From Diploscapter coronatus (lineage: Eukaryota > Nematoda > Chromadorea > Rhabditida > Rhabditidae): a stretch of DNA of 64,000 nucleotides. Shown here piece by piece: positions 1-11,262 of the stretch (the first letter of the stretch is position 1; every line of letters begins with the position of its first letter). Location of the stretch: assembly GCA_964036155.1 (NCBI GenBank), contig OZ038423.1:17561249-17625248 (forward strand), in the 5' to 3' direction. The notes beneath the pieces are model-generated. The model was not told the DNA's origin. It did no database searches and saw nothing but the letters and a program-made list of their open reading frames with translations. Position numbers and translations under genes: made by a program.

Positions 1-88
1 CTCTGGCATGATTTAAGCGAATATTTAATTGAAAATCTACTATTTAAGCATCTATGATTCTCGCTAAATTTATCCGCAACTTTTTCAG

Positions 89-1838
89 ACATCTCCGTGA
101 AAATATTCGCAACAGACTGTTTGCTATGGGCCGCTTCATCAAGGTAAAAGAAGACAATGAATTTCTTCAATTGTTCCTTTTCGCTTTTCAGACCTCCTCT
201 TTCACGGACATGCACATCGACGAGTTAATGAGGATGAATGACATGATCGAATCGGTAATTTTTGTCTGCGCTTGATTTTTATATCTTTGTTGTTTTGCAG
301 GTAAATTTCATGATGGAAGAGTCGTTTGCAGTGGAGCGAATGGACATTAGAGGAGTGAAGACAGAGCCGAATGAATTGATGGACGAACAGCAGCAGCAGC
401 AGATTAGGGCAATTCCTAAGGAGGCTGTCATCGTCAGAAGGCACAGAAAGTGAGAAATTCTAGAAAATATTTAAAATTAATGGAACGAATAATATTCGGG
501 CAGTGCATCAGATTTACTGATTAAAATACTCCTTTCTTCATTAAAATTTTTGACTCTCGTGCTTGTTTCTTGAGCTTACAATGTTTCCTTTCTTGTTAGA
601 ACCTGTTGTGCGCACTATTTTATTTCTTTTTCGATTTCAATTCAATTGAGCTCCGCAAAATCATACAAAACTATTGTACTAAAAATTGATCTTTCAGTCT
701 GTCTGACGAGGACGAAATAGTGGATGTGCAGGAAGTGGACATGCATTCGGAGCTGATTGTTGGAGAGCACATCGAGTCGACACATCCTGAGGTAGAGATG
801 GACACAGACACGGCGACTGAGAGGGTGGCTGTGAAACGGATGATGGGGACCGCGGAGAGACAGATGGAGGAAGCACAGGAAGAGATGATTGTCATGCAAG
901 GGGAAATGACTGAGACTGAGGAGAAGATCGAGGATGAACTAGTGAAGCAAGCAGAACAAGCAGAGCAGAAACGGGGCAAACTCATCGAGCAAGCATCTGC
1001 CGCTGCGATCGAGGCTCAAACTGCCACTTCCAGCAAGGAAAAGGACCTTCCGCAGAAAGCTTTTCCATTCGTAAGTTTTTCTTACGATTATGAAGATAAG
1101 CTATCTTTCCTGTATTTGTCTATTTTCGAGATCAAGTAGAACACTTGTGAGAAATACTTATCCTTGCACTTGGATTTTTCGCTATATGAAAACCGACGTT
1201 AGTTATGGAAGAGTAATGTATGATATTTTTCACACTATTTCTATGCCGTAGCTAGGTAATAATAGCAAAGAAGCAAAGATTTCAATTTGCCACATTTTTT
1301 CTTCCTTTGAAGATTGGCACAAATGTCTTCCCCAATCAGAAATTGAAATTTTCAGCGTCGTGGCCGAACCTCGAAGCGCACTCCGACCGGCGTCAATCGC
1401 GATTCTGCTGAGCCCAACTCCAATCCTCCTGTTCTCAGCAAGGACAGCAAAGATGACAGGGAAGAGAATACTTGCACTTCCTCTAAGCAGGCTGCTTCTG
1501 CAAGTCCTGCCAAGAAGAAAGCCAGAAAGAATACGGTAGGATATTTTGAGATTTTTCGACTATTTTTATTTGATATAGTCATACATTTTTGATCAAAGAA
1601 AACGTATTAAAAAGTCAAATGCTGTCTCCAATCTAGTTACACCAAAAGAAAAATCTATTGACGTTTATTTCTTTGCTGAAATTGCTCTGGAATCTTTTTG
1701 CAACATTCAAGTAAAACTATCTTATTATAGTGACGATTTATTCAGGAGCCTCAGGAAAGCGATTCCATCCTCACCTCTCCCCGCTCGATGACCCGAACTG
1801 GTAGAGTCATCAAGCCCAGGATCATCAGAGACATCTGA
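89..1838 (+). CDS. 3' part of an acidic coiled-coil protein, family not recognised (5' end outside window)
   Basis: I do not recognise this protein with confidence. Exons at 89-143, 192-254, 301-449, 698-1070, 1356-1535 and 1746-1838 join in phase and end in TGA, giving about 303 residues. The first exon begins mid-codon after a TTTTTCAG acceptor, so earlier exons lie before the window. The protein has a helical N-terminal part, a VKTEP sequence that fits the SUMO-site pattern, a short Gln run, a long Glu-rich helix around residues 90-190, and a basic Ser/Pro/Lys C-terminal tail (KKKARK, then RTGRVIKPR). This composition suggests a chromatin or mitotic-complex subunit. It loosely recalls the nematode borealin CSC-1 in length and layout, but that is a guess from appearance only. 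Confidence 0.6.
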
Positions 1839-2421
1839 AGATAGAAAGGAAAGCATTTGATCTTTATTCCTCAGTTTATCATTATCACATCCCAAAATAA
1901 TTGAAATGTTGAAAACATTATTTACTGCAAAATAGCTGTCTCAAATCAGGAAATCTATGTAATTGCTCTGAGTTTGTTTGGTTAGGAAAAGAATTTCTCT
2001 TGCGTTCAGTTTGTTTTTCTCGTCCAATGCGGGGCTAGATTTTTTCCGAGGAAATTTGATTTCTTCATCTTTTTCTCCTTTGACATTTTACTATTTTTAT
2101 CTCGTGGTTCTCTATGAAAATTGGTTTCCAATAAACAAGTTATGTGAAACTCTCGAGCGATTGAATTTAGCGAATGTTTGTTGTGTTAACGATATCTCTT
2201 TCGCTATTAACCTGTATATTTGAAAACGTAGCAAAGGTCGTATATCTCAATCAGTTTTGTCCGTCTATGCACATGTATTTCATATGGCCTTGCCAGACAC
2301 GCCCTACTTTTCCTCGTCCTTTGTCCTTTGCCGTATTTGATTCCTCTCCAATTCTCTCCCTTCATTCTAGTCTTTGTTTTTTTCATTATTATTCATTCAA
2401 TTTCAGCCACCCTCGTCTAGA
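1839..2421. other. Intergenic stretch, AT-rich
   Basis: No supportable coding exon. An AG acceptor at 2405-2406 (TTTCAG) lies 15 bp before the phospholipase ATG with no coding exon to pair with, as expected of a trans-splice site or a non-coding first exon. Confidence 0.5.
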
Positions 2422-5400
2422 ATGAGTTCCTTGTTCAACAAGCTGACCCAGATGGTGCCGAACGACCAGGCGAGGAGTCTGTTGCAGTCCGCTGGCAGCT
2501 TTGTGCAGGAGAGAATGGCCACCACTAGTTTTGGAAGTGCAAACAAAGACGAATACAAAGTGAGAGAAGGCTAATGATTAGGAAATCAAAGACGAAATGT
2601 TCAGATAGAGGTAGTCAATAAGAAGAGACTAGAGAAGATGCTCAAAATGGACACGCTCAACAATTTCTCCTGCCATTCTGAGTCTGTCTCAGGAGTGCCC
2701 AAATACCATGTCATTTATCTTCCTGCATCAAAAGTATTTTTAATAGAATTTTTCCCTTGTAAATTCATTTTCAAAATCAGATTGTCTATTCGAATGATAA
2801 CGAGAAGGAAGTGAGACAAATGTGCAAGAAACTCGATTCGCTCGCGGAAAATTTGAATGGTTTGTTTGAAGAAATAGCAAATTGGGCATGATTATGTGCT
2901 CGATTTCAGATCCTCAGTTGTTGAATACGAAATTGGAAGAATTGATGCGAGTGGTCTGGGCAAATCCCGACTGGAGTTCGATTCACTATGGCTGTGCTCT
3001 CGGATTTGTCAAACTCATTAACGAACTCTTCAAGAAGGACGCAGAAGCGTGAGTATTCTCTATCTTTGATATTTTTCTAAATTTCTCTCAACCTCTTGTA
3101 AAATTAAAAAGCAGCTCATCACCATTAATTTCTGTCTACAACTTGCAGAACATTACTATAAACAAGATAGAAAACAATTAGTGCCGCACGCGAATAGTTG
3201 TGGCATGCTGGTGAACCTTATAAGGAGTTATCTTTTCTGATACCTGCTCTATACAAAATCAGATATTTCTCTATCAAAGTTGTAAAATTTTCTCTCATCA
3301 GGTGGAAACGATATCGTTCTCATTGAATTTATTCCAGCTACCTGAAACATGCCACTCCAGACGGTCAATTCCCTCTGCAAATCGCAGCGTCTGCCGGTCA
3401 ACTCGAAACCGTTCAGTTTCTCGTTTCGCACGGTGCCTGTCTGACGCAGAAGGACGCCTATGGAAGGACTGTTGTGCATTGGGCTGCCGAGAAAAACGCT
3501 AATGTTCTCAAGGTACTTGCAATCAGTTTGGTTAATGAAAGATTCTTTTTCAGGAACTCGTGACAGTTTCGAAACCGACAGAGATTCAGAAGTGCCTGGA
3601 AGAGGTCGATGGAGATGGAATTTCGCCTCTGGGAGCCGCGATCAAAGCTGCTAATCTCGATGCTGTCAAAATATTAATGGGTATGTTACCCTTAATTTAT
3701 TTTTCCTATGATTTAAAAAAAATATATACTTTGCTATGTTAAATGTTAAATTTTTCTTACTCTTTTATTCGAAAAAAGAACGATGTTATACTATCGATGG
3801 AAGGACTACGTAGAGTTGGATTGAATTCAGAAACTCGAAAAAGAAAAATTTGGACGTTTTACGGAATAGTAAAAGAAATGAATGTTTTGTTATTTCGGGT
3901 TTGGGAGCTCCTCTCGGACCACTGCCTTCCGGCCCTCTGCTAAATGTGCTGGTCGATCTGGACCATTCCGAGTCGCTCAGCGAGATCATTCGACTGGTTG
4001 TGAGCATTTCTCCGACAGTCGTAATGCAGGCAGATGCTCGAGGAAGAACTATTCTGCACAGGAAACTCAGGAAGAAGGTTGGTTGGATACGCATTTATGA
4101 GCATTTGCAGCATACTTTTCTCATTCTACTCTTTTTCTTTTTTCTTTTTATAAAAATCGTCGGAGATTTTCTTGTATGGGCTCAGATTTATGAACACCCC
4201 CAAATTGTACTAATCTATAAAGGTTGTCCTTATAAGTGAAGCTATTCGCAGGTACTCCTTCTGCTTCTGCAATTCTCCCACAAACACATCGACATCAACA
4301 AGAAGGACAACGACGGATTGACTGCTCTGCATTATGCCGTCACCAGATGCAGAGGTGGCAGAATTTGATTTTATTATTCCTTCGTTTATAAAATGTGACT
4401 TTTAGCTGACGACTCAAGTGAAGGGGACATCGAGACGGTGACTGCTTTACTCTCTTATGGGGCTGATGTGAATGTCGTCAATTCGCTCAACGAAACACCG
4501 CTCATGTTGGCTGCTCATGTAAGATCGCTTTCTTACGATTTGATGTTTTGCGACATCGTTTGAGAACTATTTTTTCTTGATATTTTCTCATTGTCACGAA
4601 ATTCCTGGCATCATAAAATTCGATATGCTCTTTCTTCGTATGTTTCGAATTTTTTTTTTTTTCAATTTGCAGACAACATTCCGAGTGACTGTGATGACTC
4701 TTCTTCTGTTCGGAGCCGATTTGAACATGAAAAATGCCAATCAACAGACTGTCTTTGCATATTCTGCTACTTCTAAAAGGAGGTATAAGGCATTCATTTT
4801 GAAATAGGAAAAGTGGGGGTGTGTTGGCGAGAGTAGTACTAGCCCCGATGGAACAAACAGCATTGAAAGAGTAGAGACAAGGCTAGAGAAATCAGGGGCG
4901 TACAGACAGGAAGCGCTGTCTCTCCCTCTTTCTTGTTAAGACAAGAGGGAGAAGGAATTGTAGAGAAAATGCCAAAGCTCCGCATATTTACTCATGACTC
5001 CACCCTCATTTTTCCCATTTCAAAATAAGGATATAGTACATTTTTCTATTTGCCCACTTTTAAAATCAGGCTAATTTTTCAGAGCTGACATTGAAGAATT
5101 ACTGCACGCAGCTGAGGAAATGCAAAAACCATCTGACGCGAACAAGCCTATTTCGACCATGGCTAGTTGTGAGTTGATTTTTCTTTGAAGATGCATTATT
5201 TCTCTTCGAATTTTAGCCTTGCATTTGTTCCAACAAAGAAGGGCGTTCGAACATCAAAAGAAGCTGAAAAGTGAAGGGAGAAAATCAATAAATGGGCTAG
5301 CTCTGGATGGTGGCGGAGTGAAAGGGTTGCTCATCATTCAGGTTAGGATTTTGAGTTTTTGATAATGAAGTCTCCGAAAGTATTACTTCCGTGAATTAGC

Positions 5401-7795
5401 ACTTTTTCCATTATTAGGATGACATTTTTCATCATAAATGTTATTTTTTCCCAAATTCTACCATGAAATCATTTACTTGTGGTAGTATAAAATTGCGACG
5501 GCACGATCAAGTCGAAACAATAACGAAATTCAGATTCTGCTTGAACTGGAAGAGAAATATGGGAAGAGTCTGATTGCTGAATTCGACTGGATCTGTGGCA
5601 CATCTACTGGAGCTATTTTGGCTTTAGCTTTAGCACAAAATCGACCGCTTCTCGAGTGCAGGAGACTGTACTTCAGGTTGAAGGTAAGCATTTCAAGGAA
5701 ACTTTTATTTGCGATATGTTTCTTCAGGATCACATTTTCACTGGAAAACGGCCATGCGACGAACAGATTTTAGAGGCATATTTGAAAGAGGAATTTGGAG
5801 AGAAGACCACACTCGACATGATTCCTGTCGATGGAAAGAAGTGAGACTTTTTGAAGTAATTTGAATAATTATTGGTTTTGAAAGATGCATATTTTACATG
5901 CTACTTGTTGCAATGCAACTTTCATGATTTTATCGATTAATTGGTCATCGACAAATTGCAGAGTGTTCGTAACAACCTGCATCGCGAATGTCTCTCCTCC
6001 CATTCTGAAGCTCTTTCGCAGCTATTCTCTGTCGAAAGATCCAGCAGAAAATCAGCAGATGGGATTCGACAATCCGAAGGAAATCACTGCCTGGAAAGCT
6101 GCTAGATGCTCGAGGTAACGAAATCTTTGATTAAAGGCGCAGAATTGATGCTTATGAAAATTAACTGTTAGTGAGCCTCGTGTTCTATTCCTCACTAAAA
6201 GTCTTAATTATTTCGGTAATTTTCAGTGCCGCACCGACGTATTTCAAAGCAGTTGTGGACGAGAGCTCAGGCAGGAAATTCATGGATGGAGGGCTGATGG
6301 CCAACAATCCAAGCAGAGAACTGTTCTCGGAAATCGACATCTTCAAAAGCTATGCTGAAATGAAGGTATAAAATTAAGGAAAAGCTTGCTGGTTATTTTG
6401 GTTTTTCAGGGAGAAGCAGCTGAAACTCTGGGATGCATTCTTTCAATTGGAACGGGGAAAACAAAGCCGAAAGCTGCTAATAATGTGGATTTGGGTGGGA
6501 TTCAAACATCCTTTTTAATATAAAATATTAATACAACTTTTCAGGTGTTCCAAATGGCTTGACTGATTTATTCTCGCAACTAGAGTCCATTATTCACATG
6601 AAGAATCTGCTTATTGAACAGGTTATACTTTTATCTTATCGTCAGACGTTTATTATTTCTATCTCAGGTAGCCTGTGCCGACGGCCCTCCCGTGGATCAC
6701 TCTCGCTGTATGGCCCACTCTCAATCTGCCCTGTTCTTCCGTTTTTCCCCTCTTCTTCCCAAGTCCATCGAATTGGATGAGTGCGATGACAAACTGCTCA
6801 TTGAGATGATGTGGCATGCCAAGGTGATTTATTTATTTAATTATTTTACAAAATTGTTTGAACGATCAACACTGTCTAGATACTATTTTGCCTGAAATAA
6901 TCATAGAAGCTAGGTCCTCATGTATTTTTCACTAGTTCATCATTACCATCACTTTTTTGCTTTTAAATTCTCCAGTACTTTCTTCCTCTACACTGCATAG
7001 CCTTAAACGTTGTGAACTTTACGAATTTTAATGGGAAACGGTCTTTGCGCACCAAACTCATATTTTGCCTTTTTATGCCAGTCAACACACTTGCGACTCA
7101 AGTAACAGGTGAGTGGGCTGATTACTGGAAGAAGAATGGTCAATCAATAATTTGTCAGTGGTCATAGAATAAAGATCAATACAAAACAAGATGGAGAAGA
7201 GCTGTAGAAGGAATGAGCAGTGTCCGTTAGGCGGCACTGGCAGGAAAAGAAGAGAGCGAGTGGGAGAAAGGTGAGAGAATGAAGAAGAAGAGTGCATTAA
7301 AGGGAGGAATAGAGTGAGCCTCTAACACTAATGTATTGGCATATTCAGCAATGATTTTGGCTATCTATAATGCAATAATCATAAAACTGGTCAATAAGAT
7401 ATAGTCCGAGAGGAAACTTATGAAAATTGCACTACCATATCTACCAAGCTTATTTGAATTTCAGAGGTGCCATGAACTGTTTACCCAATTTAGGCTATGT
7501 ATTTTGGGTTAGGCTTTATGGATAGGAATATAGTAAAGGTAGGGGTTGGTAGGGTAAGGCTTCTCTCTATTTCAGGATGCGTCAATTACTTTTGGTGCGC
7601 AACGATATACACCCATTTTAGTCATGATGAACTGATAAAAATACAGAAAGTTGAAGCCTGCATACAAAGAATTGCTGTGACAAATCTAAAGAAGGGTGAT
7701 GAGTCATGAAAAATGAACCTAAATTTCAGTTGTACATGTCTTCTGAAGGCCAATCAGTCAGTCAGCTTCTCGCTTACCTCTCTCTACGCACTTGA
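2422..7795 (+). CDS. Calcium-independent phospholipase A2, ankyrin plus patatin (iPLA2-beta/PLA2G6 type)
   Basis: Predicted Ser-Asp dyad lipase that cleaves the sn-2 acyl chain of phospholipids. Twenty exons keep phase to a 810-residue protein: 2422-2559, 2605-2733, 2781-2859, 2910-3048, 3338-3512, 3554-3680, 3908-4077, 4252-4354, 4406-4518, 4673-4782, 5083-5168, 5217-5341, 5534-5683, 5728-5840, 5962-6114, 6227-6365, 6410-6494, 6545-6621, 6668-6823, 7730-7795. Residues about 120-430 hold ankyrin repeats (HATPDGQFPLQIAASAGQLE and later units). The patatin domain follows with the oxyanion loop LDGGGVKG, nucleophile motif GTSTG and catalytic DGG in MDGGLMANNP. The length matches animal iPLA2-beta (about 800). 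The weakest join is at 3908 (acceptor TTTGGGAG without a pyrimidine tract). The last intron is 906 bp and its tiny last exon is inferred from phase only. Confidence in the family is high, in every splice site moderate. Confidence 0.9.
4796..5026. mobile_element. MITE-like inverted-repeat element in a phospholipase intron
   Basis: Two 26-bp arms face each other: 4796-4821 (ATTTTGAAATAGGAAAAG...) and 5001-5026, whose reverse complement begins ATTTTGAAATGGGAAAAA. They agree at 23 of 26 positions. The 180-bp interior is non-coding. ATAAGG occurs at 4785-4790 and 5025-5030, but the second copy overlaps the arm, so a target duplication is not clean. No superfamily assigned. Confidence 0.7.
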
Positions 7796-8255
7796 ATGGT
7801 AAATAATCACTTTTTGAATATTACATTTTTGGCAGGTTCCCTTTGCATTTATTTATCAAAAAATACTCTTAGGACGGCATTGACTTAATTCTTTAGAGAC
7901 TGGAAATAATTCCTGGGCTTTCAGATTTCCAGTTTTAGAGAAATATTGGCTTTGTATGCATTTTGTATGTAATGACCTATGAAATATCAGGGCTTTAGTG
8001 ATCAAATAGCATTTCTCTGTTAAAATTCGACAATATCAGCTAGTCATAATTATGTTTTTCTGGGCTGCATTCATTCCATAATTTATTTTTATACGGTGTC
8101 ATAATCGCTTCATTTATGCATAATTTTTCTGTGAAATAAAAGCTAAAACTGATTGTAAATTATTATCATTTTCAAAATGGTAACTTTTACCATTGAATAT
8201 CTGCAGGAATTTATTTTTCTTTTTCAATTTTATGCTATTCTCAGCGAGAACAGGG
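7796..8255. other. Intergenic, phospholipase to glutamine synthetase
   Basis: AT-rich with no coding exon. A TTCTCAG acceptor at 8243-8244 lies 11 bp before the glutamine synthetase ATG, consistent with trans-splicing. Confidence 0.5.
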
Positions 8256-10386
8256 ATGGCCAAATCAGTTAGGGGATTCAAACGAAAGCACGACGATGAT
8301 CGACGTGAGTTAAAAACGAATGAATTTAGGAAAAAGATCTTATTTTAGGCGACACTTCCTTCAAATCGATTCTTGATCGTTACATCAGTCTCGACCAGTG
8401 CGGCATCGTGCAAGTCAAATATATCTGGATCGATGGGTAACACATTATTCTTCATCCCTATGAAAACTCAGCATTCCAAATAACGACTTGACGATAGAAT
8501 TTGGAAAATAGATAAAGAAGTTTATTAGACATAGGACAAGATTATCAAGAATAGATTTTTCGTGTCATTTCATTTCTTTTTATCAAAATCTAAACCTTTG
8601 TATTATTCTAAATCTTCAGTTAGAATATTTTAGTACTGGAGAAGACATGCGTGGAAAAACCAAGACATTTGATTTCATTCCACAAAATGTGAATGGTGAG
8701 ATTCGATTTATTTTTGAAGATTCAAGTGTTTTTATCGCAGAGTTGCCAATTTGGAATTTCGACGGAACATCCACAGGACAAGCGACTGGGGACGAAAGCG
8801 ATGTCTTTCTCAAGGTAACTATTCCACCAAATAAACTGATCCTCATCGAAAACAATTCAGCCAGTTGCCATGTTTAAAGACCCCTTTCGTCCGGGACCGA
8901 ACAAAATTGTCCTCTGCGAAACACTCAACAAGAACTACGAGCCCACTTGTAAGAAAACCAAGATTTTCCTCGAAACAAAGAAATTCTAGCGACGAATAAC
9001 AGAAGAAAGTGTTTGGAAGTGATGATAAAGGCAGCTGATCAGAAGCCCTGGTTTGGGATGGAGCAGGAGTATACTCTGCTTGATAGTGACAGATGGCCCT
9101 ATGGATGGCCCAGAGGTGATAATTCAGTTTTACAAAAATCGTGCCAATTTTAGTGTATACAAAAAATATCAAATTTAGGGTTGTCTGCAGTTCGAAAAAA
9201 ATTGAACTAACTTAACTTGAACTGAACTGAGCTTCCAGACAGTTCGAGGTTCAGTTCAGTTCGGACAGCCCTGATCAAATTGCATTTATTTAACCGATCT
9301 ATCGAATAAAAATGGTGATCTTAGGTGGTTATCCCGCACCGCAAGGTCCGTATTATTGCGGAGTTGGCGCGGACAAAGTCTATGGCAGAGAAATTGTCGA
9401 AGCCCATGCTCGAGCCTGCATGTATGCCGGAATCAAGATCAGTGGCACAAATGCAGAGACGATGCCTGCTCAAGTTAGTCTTTGACAATCACGATTTCCT
9501 ACACAATTCAAAATTATATTCAGTGGGAGTTCCAAGTTGGCCCGTGTGAGGGTATTGACATGGGAGATCAGTTGTGGGTGGCGAGATACATTCTGCATCG
9601 AGTCTGCGAGGAGTTCGGAGTCATTTGCAGCTTAGATCCAAAGCCAGTTTTGGGCGACTGGAATGGGTACAAAATTGCTAAAATCTTTCCTTCAGAACAA
9701 GGTATATTTAGTGCTGGATGCCACGCTAATTTCTCGACTCTGAAAATGAGGGAATCTGGCGGCTACAAGTAAAGAACATGAAGTTACAATTTCAAATATG
9801 AAAATTATTATATTAGATGCATCGACGAAGCTATCGTGAAGCTCTCAGAAGTACATTTGGAACATATTGCCTACTACGACCCACATGGTTAATTTAAAAA
9901 ATAAAACCCTTTGAATGAATTTGATTAGGAGGAAGAGACAACGAAAGAAGACTGACGGGAGCTCATGAGACTGAGACTATCGATGCATTCTCTTCTGGTA
10001 AATTTAAATCTGAACTAAAAATGGTTTAGTTATTTATTAAAGGGGTAGCAAATCGTCAATGCTCGATCAGAATCCCCAAACAGTGCTTCGACGATCAATG
10101 CGGTTATTTGGAGGACAGAAGACCTTCTTCCAATTGCGATCCGTATACCGGTAAAATTTATTAATGTTTAAAAAATTTAATTCCGTGATATTCATACGGA
10201 CATTAAATTTTTAGAGACTTACAAGTTACGAGTTTTTTTTTAAATTATTTTATATCTTCTTTCAAAAATCATTTCATTACTAGAAAATAATTGTTGAAAG
10301 CTTTAGTGACCTCTGCTTTGGTGAAGACCTGTTGCCTCACGGGCCGAGACAGAAAACTGTCGATGACTTATGTACCAAATTTCTAA
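8256..10386 (+). CDS. Glutamine synthetase
   Basis: Joins ammonia to glutamate using ATP, giving glutamine in the cytosol. Thirteen exons join in phase to 387 residues: 8256-8304, 8349-8436, 8634-8695, 8741-8814, 8861-8948, 8990-9115, 9325-9473, 9524-9666, 9712-9768, 9817-9887, 9929-9997, 10043-10150, 10307-10386. Family blocks are complete: [13 protein letters not shown], the metal-binding [68 protein letters not shown] and the ATP-site [12 protein letters not shown]. Length is close to the usual 365-375, with a slightly longer N-terminus ([13 protein letters not shown]). The ATG at 8256 is preferred because it follows a trans-splice-like acceptor. The 209-bp intron 9116-9324 carries a hAT-type MITE. 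Confidence 0.96.
9176..9273. mobile_element. hAT-type MITE in a glutamine synthetase intron, 8-bp target duplication
   Basis: A 98-bp element starts TAGGGTTGTCTG and ends CGGACAGCCCTG, whose reverse complement is CAGGGCTGTCCG. It is flanked on both sides by the exact 8-mer ATCAAATT (9168-9175 and 9274-9281). CAGGG termini with an 8-bp duplication are typical of hAT transposons. The interior is palindromic (repeated GTTCAGTTCA and its complement) and has no coding capacity, so it would need a transposase supplied elsewhere. Confidence 0.85.
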
Positions 10387-11262
10387 GCCTCCTTCAGGCA
10401 TTATCTAATTACAACGAAAGACATCCGGGACTCTTAAAGTATTCTTTTATGCTGATACTCTACTTTCATGTGTAATATAATCTGTTAAGAAAATATATTT
10501 AACCAAACATATCAATTATAGATGACTTTTATCATTATCGGAGTTTATATTCAGATATCTCTTACATATTATGAATTATTTTAAGTTTCTACTTAGATTT
10601 CTAAATTTTATAGCAAATTATTCGAGTTTTTGCGATTAGATTCGAATTTCGAGACTAGGATTCGTATGCTAAAATTCCATATCGAAACATTATCAACATT
10701 CCCACTTTGATGCCAAATTTATCCCATCGTTGCCTAACTACGACAGCTTAATATCAACAAATGTAACACTTGAAATTTAAATTTAGAATACTTAAATAAA
10801 CTGAAAAATGTATTTTGTAGATTACAGTCTTTGTATGAATAAGTGCACGAAATATCACTTTCCACACTGTAATGATAACTAAAACGGCCTTTCCAATGTT
10901 GTGCAATTTGAACCGGTTTCTTCTCTAATTAGGCAGACCAATACGCTCAATCATAAATCATATTCTGATATGATAGCATTTACTGACTATGATTTGTATG
11001 TTCCGTATTGATTACAGGCTTATTTCCGTCTCCGTTTTCATGTGTTTTGACTGTTATCTTCTTATGTGATAGTCTTTCACCATAGCCATTATAATTCCCA
11101 TTTAAAATGATGTGTTTCCTGCCTTCTTTCAGAGCCAAGAGTCCTTATCATTTGATCTCTTTATCATCTGCAATTCTCTATAAATAACGATGATGAATTG
11201 GCATCGCAGATTTGTTTGCACTTCATTTATTTATTCAATTTCAATTTCAATTGGAATTACTC
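10387..11262. other. Intergenic, promoter region of the NRF-6-like gene
   Basis: AT-rich and non-coding, with a promoter-like end described separately. Confidence 0.5.
11144..11186 (+). promoter_or_regulatory. Two GATA-type sites and a TATA-like box
   Basis: CTTATCA at 11144-11150 and TTATCA at 11161-11166 are TGATAA sites on the reverse strand. TATAAATA lies at 11179-11186, about 77 bp before the ATG. In nematodes paired TGATAA sites near the start are common in intestine-expressed genes. Binding here is inferred from sequence only. Confidence 0.45.

Noticed and set aside
671..985. Long antisense frames over the first gene
   Set aside because: They mirror the Glu-rich coding exon 698-1070 (Ser/Cys/Pro-rich when read backwards) and have no splice signals.
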